From the NCBI GenBank assembly GCA_019245415.1, contig JAFARO010000007.1, positions 1 to 64,000 of the forward strand: a stretch of 64,000 nt of DNA, given 5' to 3'. Shown in pieces: positions 33,085 to 41,184 of the stretch. The DNA comes from Alphaproteobacteria bacterium (GTDB taxonomy: Bacteria; Pseudomonadota; Alphaproteobacteria; Micropepsales; Micropepsaceae). The notes under the pieces were generated by a model, which made no database searches, was not told the DNA's origin, and saw only the letters and a list, made by a program, of their open reading frames with translations. A program made the position numbers and the translations under genes. How positions within the stretch are numbered: position 1 is the stretch's first letter; each line of letters begins with the position of its first letter.

Positions 33085-33376
33085 TGATGTCAGAATCCTT
33101 TCTCGCGATATCAATCGGTGCATACTGAGATATTGTCAACTGTAGGTATTTTGTGCAGTAGCCTTTGGCATTTGTTGGTTAACAAAAGCGTATGGAATTG
33201 CGGCGTCGAACGCGGAAAGTGCGTTCGGAAATATACAGCACTTTCATCCGCGCCGATCGCTTGTGTGTCAAAAAAAGCGACACCGCCAACAAGGTTTCGC
33301 CGCAATTCCGGTACGGCAACTCAAGGATCGAAATGTCGCACCCTGCCCAGTGCAATAAAAACGATACGTCACCGTG
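33085..33376 (-). promoter_or_regulatory. 292-bp AT-rich upstream region of the XRE gene
   Basis: A perfect TTGACA (33139-33134 on the minus strand) lies 50 bp upstream of the XRE start, with a poorer ATTGAT 18 bases on as possible -10. Near-symmetric sequences (GATATC at 33107-33112; TTGTTGGTTAACAA at 33172-33185) could be operators for the XRE protein itself. The remaining stretch to the LysR gene end holds short frames that look non-coding. Confidence 0.4.
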
Positions 33377-34435
33377 CTAGCGCGACGGCGCACTGATTCG
33401 CTTGAAACCTTCGAACGGATTGACCTTGACCTTGCCGGTGTAAACTTTTTCGAGGTCTTCGGGCTTGATGTACTCGTCCTTGAACCAGGGATAGATCTTG
33501 GACGAGAACGATTCCAGCAGGCAATCGGCCAGCCTGCGCACACGCGGGATCCGCGCCGCGTCGACGTGAAACGTCATCCAGATGTCGAGCGGCAGATAGA
33601 GCTCCTTGATGTGCAGCGGCACGATCGGCGCGCCGACCGCGTAGACGTAGGTCGGCAGCATGCCGATGCCGGCGCCGTTCACGATCGACCAGTATTGGGC
33701 GCTGCTCACATTCGTGCGCAAGGTGACGAAGCCTTCCGGCAGCTTGCCGACGACGCTCTCGTAGAGTTGCGCCCATTTGGGCTCGTCGTCGCCCTGCACC
33801 ACGATGCGGTGGTGCTCCAACAGCTCGGGCAGCGTCGACGGCTTGCCGTAGGTGTCGATGTAGGTCTGGCCCGCGAACGGCACCATGTGCAGCCGCCCGA
33901 GCTTCACCACCCTCAGATCTTTGAGCGTCGGGCGGGTGAGCTGCACCGAAATGTCGGCTTCGCGCCGGAGCACGTCCGCCGAACGCATGGCGCAATGAAC
34001 GTCGAGCAGGAGCTTGGGATTGGCACGCTGGAATTCGACCAGGTGCGGCGCCACCCATAGCGCACCCAGCCCTTCGGTGACCGCGAGCTTGACCTCGCCC
34101 TCGACCGCGGCGCTGGCGTGGTCGCGCACATTGACCAGCGCCAGGGCGCCTTCTTCCATGGTGCTGGCAGCGGCAAAGATCTTCTCGCCCTCCGCGGTCA
34201 GGCGCACGCCGTCGACATGGCGCGTGATCAAGGTAACCCCCAGCGCGTGCTCGAAATCGCTGATCCGCTTGCGCAGCGCGTTAACCGAAAGCCGCAATTG
34301 CTCCGCGGCCTTGCGGAAGCTCTTTCTACGGACCAATTCCAGGAACAGGTGCGCGCTTTCCCAGTCCAGCCTGATGGACTGCGGCTTCACTACCCGTTCG
34401 CCGAGCGGAACAGCCCGTTCGCCTGGCGGCTGCAT
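33377..34435 (-). CDS. LysR-family transcriptional regulator
   Basis: The 352-residue protein has the LysR winged helix-turn-helix (HLFLELVRRKSFRKAAEQLRLSVNALRKRISDFEHALGVTLITRHVDGVRLTAEG, about 25-80). The substrate-binding part follows (EGEVKLAVTEGLGALWVAPHL and onward). The C-terminus is longer than usual, with a Lys-rich end. LysR regulators typically control a divergent neighbour; here that is the double-GNAT/isochorismatase pair, 55 bp away. The ATG at 34435 is preferred, though a GTG further in is possible. Confidence 0.87.
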   Translation of the reverse strand: MQPPGERAVPLGERVVKPQSIRLDWESAHLFLELVRRKSFRKAAEQLRLSVNALRKRISDFEHALGVTLITRHVDGVRLTAEGEKIFAAASTMEEGALALVNVRDHASAAVEGEVKLAVTEGLGALWVAPHLVEFQRANPKLLLDVHCAMRSADVLRREADISVQLTRPTLKDLRVVKLGRLHMVPFAGQTYIDTYGKPSTLPELLEHHRIVVQGDDEPKWAQLYESVVGKLPEGFVTLRTNVSSAQYWSIVNGAGIGMLPTYVYAVGAPIVPLHIKELYLPLDIWMTFHVDAARIPRVRRLADCLLESFSSKIYPWFKDEYIKPEDLEKVYTGKVKVNPFEGFKRISAPSR

Positions 34436-34490
34436 ACCCACGCCTCTCCTTTGACTAGAACATACACGATTTTTGGGTCGGGGTAAGGCG

Positions 34491-35741
34491 ATGACTGAGC
34501 ATTCACTCGCTCTCATTCGCGCCGGGGCGCGGCATATTGCACCGGCGCCCGTTAAGAACCACCATCTGGATCAGATCGACGCCGCCCGCATCGCCAAACG
34601 CCTGAGCATTTTTCCCGCGGATTCGTCGATGATCGACAACCTCCTGCCCCTTGCGGAGTTGCGCATGGGGCCGCTGGCGCCGAAGTCCGTCATTCTCGCG
34701 ATTATGCAGGCAAACGGGGATTCCGTTTGGGGGATCGCGCGCAAATCCCACTTGGATCCTGCGGCGCCACGGGCGGAAGGGTTCGCCGCGCTCTTGCTCC
34801 TGAGCAAGGACGGCATGAGGGCGCTGGCCGCGCGCACGCTCGATTGCGCGCGCCCAGATATCGCATTCATCGCGAAAAACGGCGAACGTCCGGCAGGAAT
34901 CTACTTCTGGGCGACATATGCGCCGAGCGTTCTCGCGGCGGCGGTTCCGCTGATCATCGAACGGCTTTCCCAAGGTCCCTATGACGGCGTGCCGCTTTAC
35001 ACCCGTGCCACGACGCCCGAGGGCAGGCGGTTCACCGAGGCGCTGGGCGCACAGCAGGGATGCACGATCGACGGCATCGATGCGCCGCATCTGCATGTCT
35101 TCGCGCGCAAGACGCGCGAACCGGCGCATGCACCGGTCTACGATTCCTATCGCAAAGGAGCGCCGCGCACACATCTCTCCATCAGCGTCGCGCATTCCAT
35201 CGAGGACTGGATGCAGGTCGCCAGCGTGCGCAGCGCCGTCTATCTCGGCGAACAGCAATGTCCTTACGAAGAAGAATATGACGGCAACGATTTCGCTGCA
35301 GTGCATCTGTTGGGCTACGCCGGAGACGAGCCGGCCGGCTGCATCCGCATCCGCCATTTCGCCGACTTCGCCAAGGTCGAGCGCCTCGCGGTGCGCAAGG
35401 AATTCCGCAGCACGCGGCTGTCCTTCCTGCTGGTCAAAGCGGCGATCGAACTATGCCGCGTCAAGGGCTACCGCCGCATCTATGGCCACGCGCAACGCCG
35501 CCTGCTCGATTTCTGGAGCAGGTTCGGCGCGATCCCGTTCCATGGCAGCAAGGAGTTCGTGTTCTCGGACTTCGACTATGTCGAGGTGATGCTCGAGATC
35601 GAACCGCATCCCGATGCCATCCGCGTGGGCACCGATCCCTTCACCATCATCCGGCCCGAGGGCCGCTGGCACGAGCCCGGCGTCCTGGAACGTTCGGCCG
35701 CGCGGCCGCCGAGCCGGCCTTCCGTGGGGTATGCGACATGA
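34491..35741 (+). CDS. Double-GNAT protein, paralogue 2
   Basis: The 416-residue protein has the same layout as the protein at 28330-29571. A divergent N-terminal GNAT-like half (about 10-225) is followed by a canonical one (about 230-355): SVRSAVYLGEQQCPYEEEYDGND, CIRIRHFADFAKVERLAVRKEFR and RIYGHAQRRLLDFWSRFGA. The tail PEGRWHEPGVLERSAARPP is nearly identical in kind. The ATG at 34491 is chosen over a TTG at 34473. It is coupled by ATGA to the isochorismatase-fold gene and lies opposite the LysR regulator, so these three may be one functional unit. Confidence 0.75.
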   Translation: MTEHSLALIRAGARHIAPAPVKNHHLDQIDAARIAKRLSIFPADSSMIDNLLPLAELRMGPLAPKSVILAIMQANGDSVWGIARKSHLDPAAPRAEGFAALLLLSKDGMRALAARTLDCARPDIAFIAKNGERPAGIYFWATYAPSVLAAAVPLIIERLSQGPYDGVPLYTRATTPEGRRFTEALGAQQGCTIDGIDAPHLHVFARKTREPAHAPVYDSYRKGAPRTHLSISVAHSIEDWMQVASVRSAVYLGEQQCPYEEEYDGNDFAAVHLLGYAGDEPAGCIRIRHFADFAKVERLAVRKEFRSTRLSFLLVKAAIELCRVKGYRRIYGHAQRRLLDFWSRFGAIPFHGSKEFVFSDFDYVEVMLEIEPHPDAIRVGTDPFTIIRPEGRWHEPGVLERSAARPPSRPSVGYAT

Positions 35742-36331
35742 GCGAGATCGTTCAGTTCGACAAGTACCGTCACGTGCGCGCCGCGCCGCCGCTCGTCTTT
35801 GTCGACATGGTGCGCCACGAGATCGATCCGGAGCCGGGCTTCGGCGAGGCGGAGTCGGGACCCGTTTTGGCGCGCTGCCGCCAGCTGCTTCGGGAGGCGC
35901 GCAGCCGCCATTGGCCCATCGCCTTCGTGCGCAGCGCGATGCGTTCGGTGCCGGGGTTCGCGTCGGCGGGCGCGCGCTGGATCGACGGTTTCGAGCCCCG
36001 GCGCTGCGACATGGTGTTCGAGCGCCATGGCGCCTCCTGCTATTCCAGCGACGAGTTCGCCCGCGCCATGGATGCGGCGGGCCGGGTCTATATCGTCGCC
36101 GGCTTCTCCGCCGACAACAGCTGCCTTGCCACCTTGATGGACGCGCCACTGAACAACCATTTCGTGGGAGTGGTGCAGGATGCCGCGGCCACCCGGCCCC
36201 TGCCCGGCCTGGATGCCGCCGAGAGTCATCGTGCGGTCATCGCGGTCAGCAGCCGCTACGCCACGATCCTGTCGACCGAGCACTGGATCGACGTGGCGGT
36301 GGGTGCAACGATCGGCGCGGCGCGGGCCTGA
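35738..36331 (+). CDS. Isochorismatase-fold (cysteine hydrolase) protein
   Basis: The 197-residue protein has the alpha/beta fold of the isochorismatase family: the acidic residue in LVFVDMVRHE, and the nucleophile region VAGFSADNSCLATLMDA where the Cys sits at the usual place. The middle catalytic Lys/His region is not obvious, so the reaction (amide or ether hydrolysis) stays open. The ATG overlaps the GNAT stop by four bases. A GNAT plus a cysteine hydrolase suggests making and breaking an acyl-amide, but this is inference. Confidence 0.75.
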   Translation: MSEIVQFDKYRHVRAAPPLVFVDMVRHEIDPEPGFGEAESGPVLARCRQLLREARSRHWPIAFVRSAMRSVPGFASAGARWIDGFEPRRCDMVFERHGASCYSSDEFARAMDAAGRVYIVAGFSADNSCLATLMDAPLNNHFVGVVQDAAATRPLPGLDAAESHRAVIAVSSRYATILSTEHWIDVAVGATIGAARA

Positions 36332-36397
36332 TCGTTCTTCTTGCGCGCGGCGCCGTTCCTTCCGATAACCCGTTCGGTTTCAGCGAGGAAGGAAGCG

Positions 36398-37096
36398 GTG
36401 GTGCCCCATCGCCAGGCGGTCATCTTGTTGAGCGGCGGCCTCGACTCCGCGACCGCGCTTGCGATCGCCCAGAGCGAGGGCTTCGCGGTCAGCGCGCTGA
36501 GTTTGAGCTACGGTCAGCGCCACGCGATCGAATTGGAGGCGGCGCGCCGCATCGCGCGCTCCCGTGCTGTCGCGCGTCACGCGGTCGTGGACGTCGATCT
36601 GGCGCAGTTCGGAGGCTCCGCCCTGACCGCCGCCATCGACGTTCCGAAGGATCGCGTGCCGGCCGAGATGGTGTCCGAGATTCCCGCCACCTACGTGCCG
36701 GCGCGCAACACCGTGTTCCTTTCGCTGGCGCTCGCCTTCGCGGAGACCATCGGCGCTTTCGACATCTTCATCGGTGCCAATGCGCTCGACTACAGCGGCT
36801 ATCCCGATTGCCGGCCCGAATATCTCGATGCGTTCGAGGCCATGGCCAATCTGGCGACCAAAGCCGGCGTCGAAGGCACGCAACGCTGGCGCATCCACGC
36901 ACCATTGCTGCACATGACCAAAGCCGAGATCATCCGCCGCGGAACGGAACTCGGCGTGGAATTCGCATCGACCCACAGCTGCTACGATCCCGACCCTGCG
37001 GGCAAAGCGTGCGGCGCATGCGATTCCTGCCTGCTGCGGCTGAAGGGCTTCGCCGAAGCCGGCCTTCGCGATCCCGCCACCTACGCCGATCGCTGA
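36398..37096 (+). CDS. queC: 7-cyano-7-deazaguanine synthase QueC
   Basis: QueC converts 7-carboxy-7-deazaguanine to preQ0 with ATP and ammonia, in the queuosine pathway. The protein has the P-loop SGGLDS (12-17), [29 protein letters not shown] and a four-Cys zinc site ([15 protein letters not shown]) near the C-terminus. The GTG at 36398 is preceded by GAGGAAGG; a second GTG follows directly at 36401. An ATG at 36341 would add 19 unrelated residues. queE follows after four bases, but queD and queF are not in the window. Confidence 0.95.
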   Translation: MVPHRQAVILLSGGLDSATALAIAQSEGFAVSALSLSYGQRHAIELEAARRIARSRAVARHAVVDVDLAQFGGSALTAAIDVPKDRVPAEMVSEIPATYVPARNTVFLSLALAFAETIGAFDIFIGANALDYSGYPDCRPEYLDAFEAMANLATKAGVEGTQRWRIHAPLLHMTKAEIIRRGTELGVEFASTHSCYDPDPAGKACGACDSCLLRLKGFAEAGLRDPATYADR

Positions 37097-37100
37097 AGCG

Positions 37101-37787
37101 ATGTTCGGTCAAAATCCCATTCGCGCGCAGGACGACGGGAACGGCGAGACGCTGTGGGTGCAGGAGGTCTTCTACACGCTCCAGGGCGAGGGGCCGTTCA
37201 GCGGCGAGCCCAGCGTCTTCGTGCGCTTGGCCGGCTGCAATCTGCGCTGCTATTGGTGCGACACCGAATTCGAGAATTCGACCTGGAAGCCGTCGCTCGA
37301 CGAAGTCGTCTCGCGGATCGAAGCGCTGCGGCCCCGGCATTGCGACCTGATCGTGCTGACCGGCGGCGAACCGCTGCGGCAGCAGATCGGGCCGTTGATC
37401 GGCCGCCTCCTCGCCGAGGGCCTGCGCGTGCAGATCGAGACGAACGGCACGCTGTGGCGCGCGCTGCCCGATGATCCCAGGCTGACCATCGTCTGCAGCC
37501 CGAAGACGCCGGCGCTGCATCCGCGTATGGTGCCGCGCATCGACATCTATAAATATGTGCTGCAGCAGGGCGCGGTCGATCCGGCGGACGGCTTGCCGGT
37601 CGCTTCGACCCAGCTCCGCGGCCAAGCCGTGCGCCTGTTCCGGCCGCCGCCGGGCAAGCCCGTTTACGTTATGCCCTGCGACGAGGCCGGCCTGAGCGAC
37701 GAGAACCGCCGCGCCGCGACGAAGAGCGCGCTCGACCACGGTTACCGGCTGACACTGCAACTGCACAAGATCGCCGGCATTCCCTGA
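37101..37787 (+). CDS. queE: 7-carboxy-7-deazaguanine synthase QueE (radical SAM)
   Basis: QueE rearranges 6-carboxy-tetrahydropterin to 7-carboxy-7-deazaguanine, the step before QueC. The 228-residue protein has the start FYTLQGEGPFSGEPSVFVRLAGCNLRCYWCDTEF. The iron-sulfur cysteines are in the standard CX3CX2C spacing (Cys46, Cys50, Cys53). IVLTGGEPLRQQ and QIETNGT are the SAM-binding parts. It is coupled to queC, and glgP starts nine bases after its stop, so glgP may be partly cotranscribed. Confidence 0.95.
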   Translation: MFGQNPIRAQDDGNGETLWVQEVFYTLQGEGPFSGEPSVFVRLAGCNLRCYWCDTEFENSTWKPSLDEVVSRIEALRPRHCDLIVLTGGEPLRQQIGPLIGRLLAEGLRVQIETNGTLWRALPDDPRLTIVCSPKTPALHPRMVPRIDIYKYVLQQGAVDPADGLPVASTQLRGQAVRLFRPPPGKPVYVMPCDEAGLSDENRRAATKSALDHGYRLTLQLHKIAGIP

Positions 37788-37796
37788 CGGGGAGCC

Positions 37797-40325
37797 ATGG
37801 CCCGGGTTCTTGCGTTACCGCAAGGGCCGCCATCCATCCTGCTCGAACGGGGAGATACCGTGAACATCGCCATGCCGCTTCCCGAGCAACTGGCCGAGCC
37901 GCCGTCGCGGGCGGCGGTGCGCGACGCGCTGATCCTGAACATCATTCAGTATCTCGGCCGCGACCCCGGTACCGCCACGCGGCGCGACTGGTTCTACGCG
38001 CTGGCCTATTTCCTCAGGCGCCGGCTCAGCGCCTCTCGCATCCGCACCTGGCGGCGCAATTTCGCCGCGCAGGCGAAATGGACCTATTACCTCTCCATGG
38101 AGCTTCTGCCCGGCAAGCTGTTGCGCACCGCGCTCAATTCCCAGGGCTTGATGGAGACCTGCCGCGCCGCGCTCGCCGATTGCGGCGTCGATCTCGACGA
38201 GCTCTTCGAGATCGAGGTCGAGCCGGCGCTCGGCAATGGCGGACTCGGACGGCTCGCCGCCTGCCTGCTCGAGTCGATGACCGCGCTGCGCTATGCGAGC
38301 CTGGGTTACTGCATCCGCTACGAATACGGCATGTTCCGCCAGGTGATCGAGAACGGCGAACAGGTCGAGCACCCGGAAAATTGGCTCAAGGAGATCAATC
38401 CCTGGGAATTCCCGCGGCCGGATTTCACCTATTCGGTCGCCTTCAACGGCCACGTCACCCAGGTGACGAACTGGCGCGGCGAGCTCGACGTGCATTGGAG
38501 CGGCGGCGAAAGCGTCAACGCCATGGCCTTCGACATGCCCGTGATCGGCGCCGACAGCGAGAGCACCGGCATGGTGCGGCTGTGGTCGGCGCAGGCCACC
38601 TCGGACTTCAACCTCGCCTATTTCAACCGCGGCGACTATGTCGAGGCGGTCGAGGACAAGGCCCAGACCGAGACGCTATCGCGCGTGCTCTATCCCAACG
38701 ATTCGATCAACACCGGCCGCGAGCTCAGGCTGAAGCAGGAATACTTCCTCGTTTCCGCATCGATCCAGGACATCCTGCGACGCCATCTCGCGCACGGCAT
38801 GAAGATAGAGAAACTGCCCGAATGCGCCGCCATTCAACTCAACGATACCCATCCGGTGCTCGCCGTCGCCGAACTGATGCGCCTCCTCGTGGACGTCCAT
38901 CGCGTGAGCTGGGACACCGCCTGGGACATGACGGTCAGGACCTTCGCCTTCACCAACCACACGCTGCTGTCGGAAGCGCTGGAAGCCTGGCCTGTGGCGC
39001 TGCTCGAGACGCTGCTGCCGCGGCATCTGCAGATCATCTACGAGATCAACGCGCGCTTCCTGCGCGACGTGATGCACAGCAATCCCGGCGACCACGATCT
39101 GCTCCGGCGCATGTCGATCATCGACGACACGCCGCCGCGCACCGTCAGGATGGCCCATCTCGCCATTGTCGGGAGCCACATCGTCAATGGAGTATCCAGG
39201 ACCCATACCGGGATCATGCGGCAGACCTTGTTCCGTGATTTCGACCGCTTCTGGCCGGGACGGATCGTCAGCCTGACCAACGGCATCTCGCAGCGCCGCT
39301 GGCTCGGCGATGCCAACCCCGAGCTGGTGCGGCTGATCTCGCGGCGTGTCAAGGGCAATTGGCTCGACGATCTGGAGCGCCTGCGCGAGCTCGAGGCCTT
39401 TGCCGGCGACGCCGAGTTCCAGGCGGATTTCGCGCAGATCAAGCGTGACAACAAAGAGCGCCTCGCCACCATGCTGATGGCGGGCTTCGGTGTGTCCGTC
39501 GATCCGGACTCGCTGTTCGATCTGCACGTCAAGCGCATCCACGAATACAAGCGCCAGCTGCTCAATATCCTGGGTGTCATCGGGCGCTATCACCGCATCC
39601 GCGTCTCCTCTGCGGGCGTGCTGCCGCGCACGGTGATCTTTTCCGGCAAGGCGGCGCCGGGCTATGCGATGGCCAAGCGGATCATCCATCTGATCAACGC
39701 CGTCGCCGACATCGTCAACCACGATCCCGCCGTCGAGGGTTTGCTGAAGATCGTCTTCGTGCCCAATTACGGCGTCCAGGTCGCCGAGCAGCTGGTGGGG
39801 GCCGGCGATCTTTCCGAGCAGATCTCCATGGCCGGCACCGAGGCCTCCGGCACCGGCAACATGAAGCTCGCGCTCAACGGCGCGCTCACCATCGCCACCC
39901 GCGACGGCGCCAATGTCGAGATTTGCGATGCGGTCGGCGAAGACAACATCTGGATGTTCGGTGGCACCTTCGAGCGGCTCCAGGCGATGCGCGCCGGCGG
40001 CTACGACCCGCGCGCGATCTATGAAGGCAATCTCGAGCTCCGCAACAGCCTGAACACGCTGCGCGACGGCTATTTCCTGCCGCAGGACCGTTCGGCGTTC
40101 CTGCCGATCTATCGTGCGCTGCTCGAGGAGGACCGCTACATGGTGCTCGCCGACTACGACGACTACATGCGCGCGCAGGCCTCGGTCGACGAAGCCTATC
40201 GCGACCGGCAGCGCTGGCAGCGGATGGCGATCCTCAACGTGGCGCGGATGGGCCCGTTCTCGATGGACCGTCTGGTGCGCGAATATGCCCGCGAGGTGTG
40301 GGGCGCCGCGCCGGTGGCGACGTAG
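37797..40325 (+). CDS. glgP: Glycogen/maltodextrin phosphorylase
   Basis: GlgP releases glucose 1-phosphate from the non-reducing ends of alpha-1,4-glucans. The 842-residue protein is the usual size. Visible are LGNGGLGRLAACLLES, the glucan-binding NDTHPVLAVAELMR, NGISQRRWL, KRIHEYKRQLLNIL and the pyridoxal phosphate lysine in EASGTGNMKLALNGALT. GGGGAG precedes the ATG at 37797; an alternative GTG at 37860 also has GGGGAG. The last 92 bp overlap the convergent DUF72 gene. It is the only glucan gene on the plus strand here. Confidence 0.95.
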   Translation: MARVLALPQGPPSILLERGDTVNIAMPLPEQLAEPPSRAAVRDALILNIIQYLGRDPGTATRRDWFYALAYFLRRRLSASRIRTWRRNFAAQAKWTYYLSMELLPGKLLRTALNSQGLMETCRAALADCGVDLDELFEIEVEPALGNGGLGRLAACLLESMTALRYASLGYCIRYEYGMFRQVIENGEQVEHPENWLKEINPWEFPRPDFTYSVAFNGHVTQVTNWRGELDVHWSGGESVNAMAFDMPVIGADSESTGMVRLWSAQATSDFNLAYFNRGDYVEAVEDKAQTETLSRVLYPNDSINTGRELRLKQEYFLVSASIQDILRRHLAHGMKIEKLPECAAIQLNDTHPVLAVAELMRLLVDVHRVSWDTAWDMTVRTFAFTNHTLLSEALEAWPVALLETLLPRHLQIIYEINARFLRDVMHSNPGDHDLLRRMSIIDDTPPRTVRMAHLAIVGSHIVNGVSRTHTGIMRQTLFRDFDRFWPGRIVSLTNGISQRRWLGDANPELVRLISRRVKGNWLDDLERLRELEAFAGDAEFQADFAQIKRDNKERLATMLMAGFGVSVDPDSLFDLHVKRIHEYKRQLLNILGVIGRYHRIRVSSAGVLPRTVIFSGKAAPGYAMAKRIIHLINAVADIVNHDPAVEGLLKIVFVPNYGVQVAEQLVGAGDLSEQISMAGTEASGTGNMKLALNGALTIATRDGANVEICDAVGEDNIWMFGGTFERLQAMRAGGYDPRAIYEGNLELRNSLNTLRDGYFLPQDRSAFLPIYRALLEEDRYMVLADYDDYMRAQASVDEAYRDRQRWQRMAILNVARMGPFSMDRLVREYAREVWGAAPVAT

Positions 40326-41184
40326 AGCGTTCCAGCCGCTCGATCAGCGAGAGCGCGTCGAAGGGCGCGCGCACCTTGGCGTCATTGTCGAAATAGACGA
40401 ACACATCGCGCGACCTGCGCCGGGGATGAGACGCCGAAAGTCGCGTGGCTTCCTTCACTTCGCCCCCGGCGGCCCAGCTCTGCAGACGTTTCGCCCAGAC
40501 CGACAATTCGTCCGCCCGGTAGCCGCTGGTATAGAGCACGGTCGAGCCGTGCAGCCGGCAATAGACGAAGTCCGAAGTCACGTCGAACAGCGCCGGCAGA
40601 TCGGGCATGTCGCTGACGACGAGCGCGATATCGTGGGCCTTGAGCAGGCCCACAAATTCCGGAACGGCGAAGCTCTCGTGGCGCACTTCGAGCGCATGGC
40701 GGATCTTGCGCGGGGCGGCGGCCTTGAGAAAGGCGCGCGCCTTGAGGCGTCCGTCGTGCCGGCGCGCCAGCGCAGCCGCCGCCTCGGTATCGCGCGGCAA
40801 GAGGTCGAAGAACGCGGCGAGCTTTTCGGGCTGAAAACGGAACGTCGGCGGCAATTGCCAAAGGATGGGACCGAGTTTCCGGCCGAGCCTGAGGACGCCC
40901 TGGGCGAAGAAATTGGCAAGCGGCGTCGCGACGCGATTGAGCTTGAGCATATGGGTGATGAAGCGCGAACCTTTGAGAGCGAAGACGAAATCTTCAGGCA
41001 CCGCATCCGCCCAGGCTGCGAAGAGCTCCGGCCGCTGCAGCGAATAGAACGTGCCGTTGATCTCGATCGTGGAAAATCGCTGCGCGGCATAGGCGAGCTC
41101 ATCGGCCTGGCGCAGGCCGTTGGAATAGAACCTGCCGCGCCAGCCCGCATAACGCCAACCCGAGATGCCGATGCGGACACTCAC
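40234..41184 (-). CDS. DUF72 (YecE-like) protein, last gene of the trehalose operon
   Basis: The 316-residue protein is a DUF72 TIM-barrel: RIGISGWRYAGWRGRFY at the start, FSTIEINGTFYSL, FVFALKGSRFITHM, HALEVRHESF, CRLHGS and the ending DVFVYFDNDAKVRAPFDAL. The GTG at 41184 overlaps the treY stop (GTGA). The family has no firmly known function. Its fixed place in a trehalose operon suggests a sugar-related role. About 30 residues beyond the domain end (SPPARRPTPR onward) are encoded antisense to the 3' end of glgP. Confidence 0.83.
   Translation of the reverse strand: MSVRIGISGWRYAGWRGRFYSNGLRQADELAYAAQRFSTIEINGTFYSLQRPELFAAWADAVPEDFVFALKGSRFITHMLKLNRVATPLANFFAQGVLRLGRKLGPILWQLPPTFRFQPEKLAAFFDLLPRDTEAAAALARRHDGRLKARAFLKAAAPRKIRHALEVRHESFAVPEFVGLLKAHDIALVVSDMPDLPALFDVTSDFVYCRLHGSTVLYTSGYRADELSVWAKRLQSWAAGGEVKEATRLSASHPRRRSRDVFVYFDNDAKVRAPFDALSLIERLERSTSPPARRPTPRGHIRAPDGPSRTGPSAPR

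Noticed and set aside
33118-33396. 92-codon plus-strand frame upstream of the XRE gene
   Set aside because: It has no ribosome binding site, lies in an AT-rich control region and has no recognisable domain.
34491-35741. GNAT protein as a LuxI-type autoinducer synthase
   Set aside because: The conserved Arg/Phe/Trp pattern of LuxI is not present and no LuxR partner is encoded; the sequence fits ordinary GNAT motifs.
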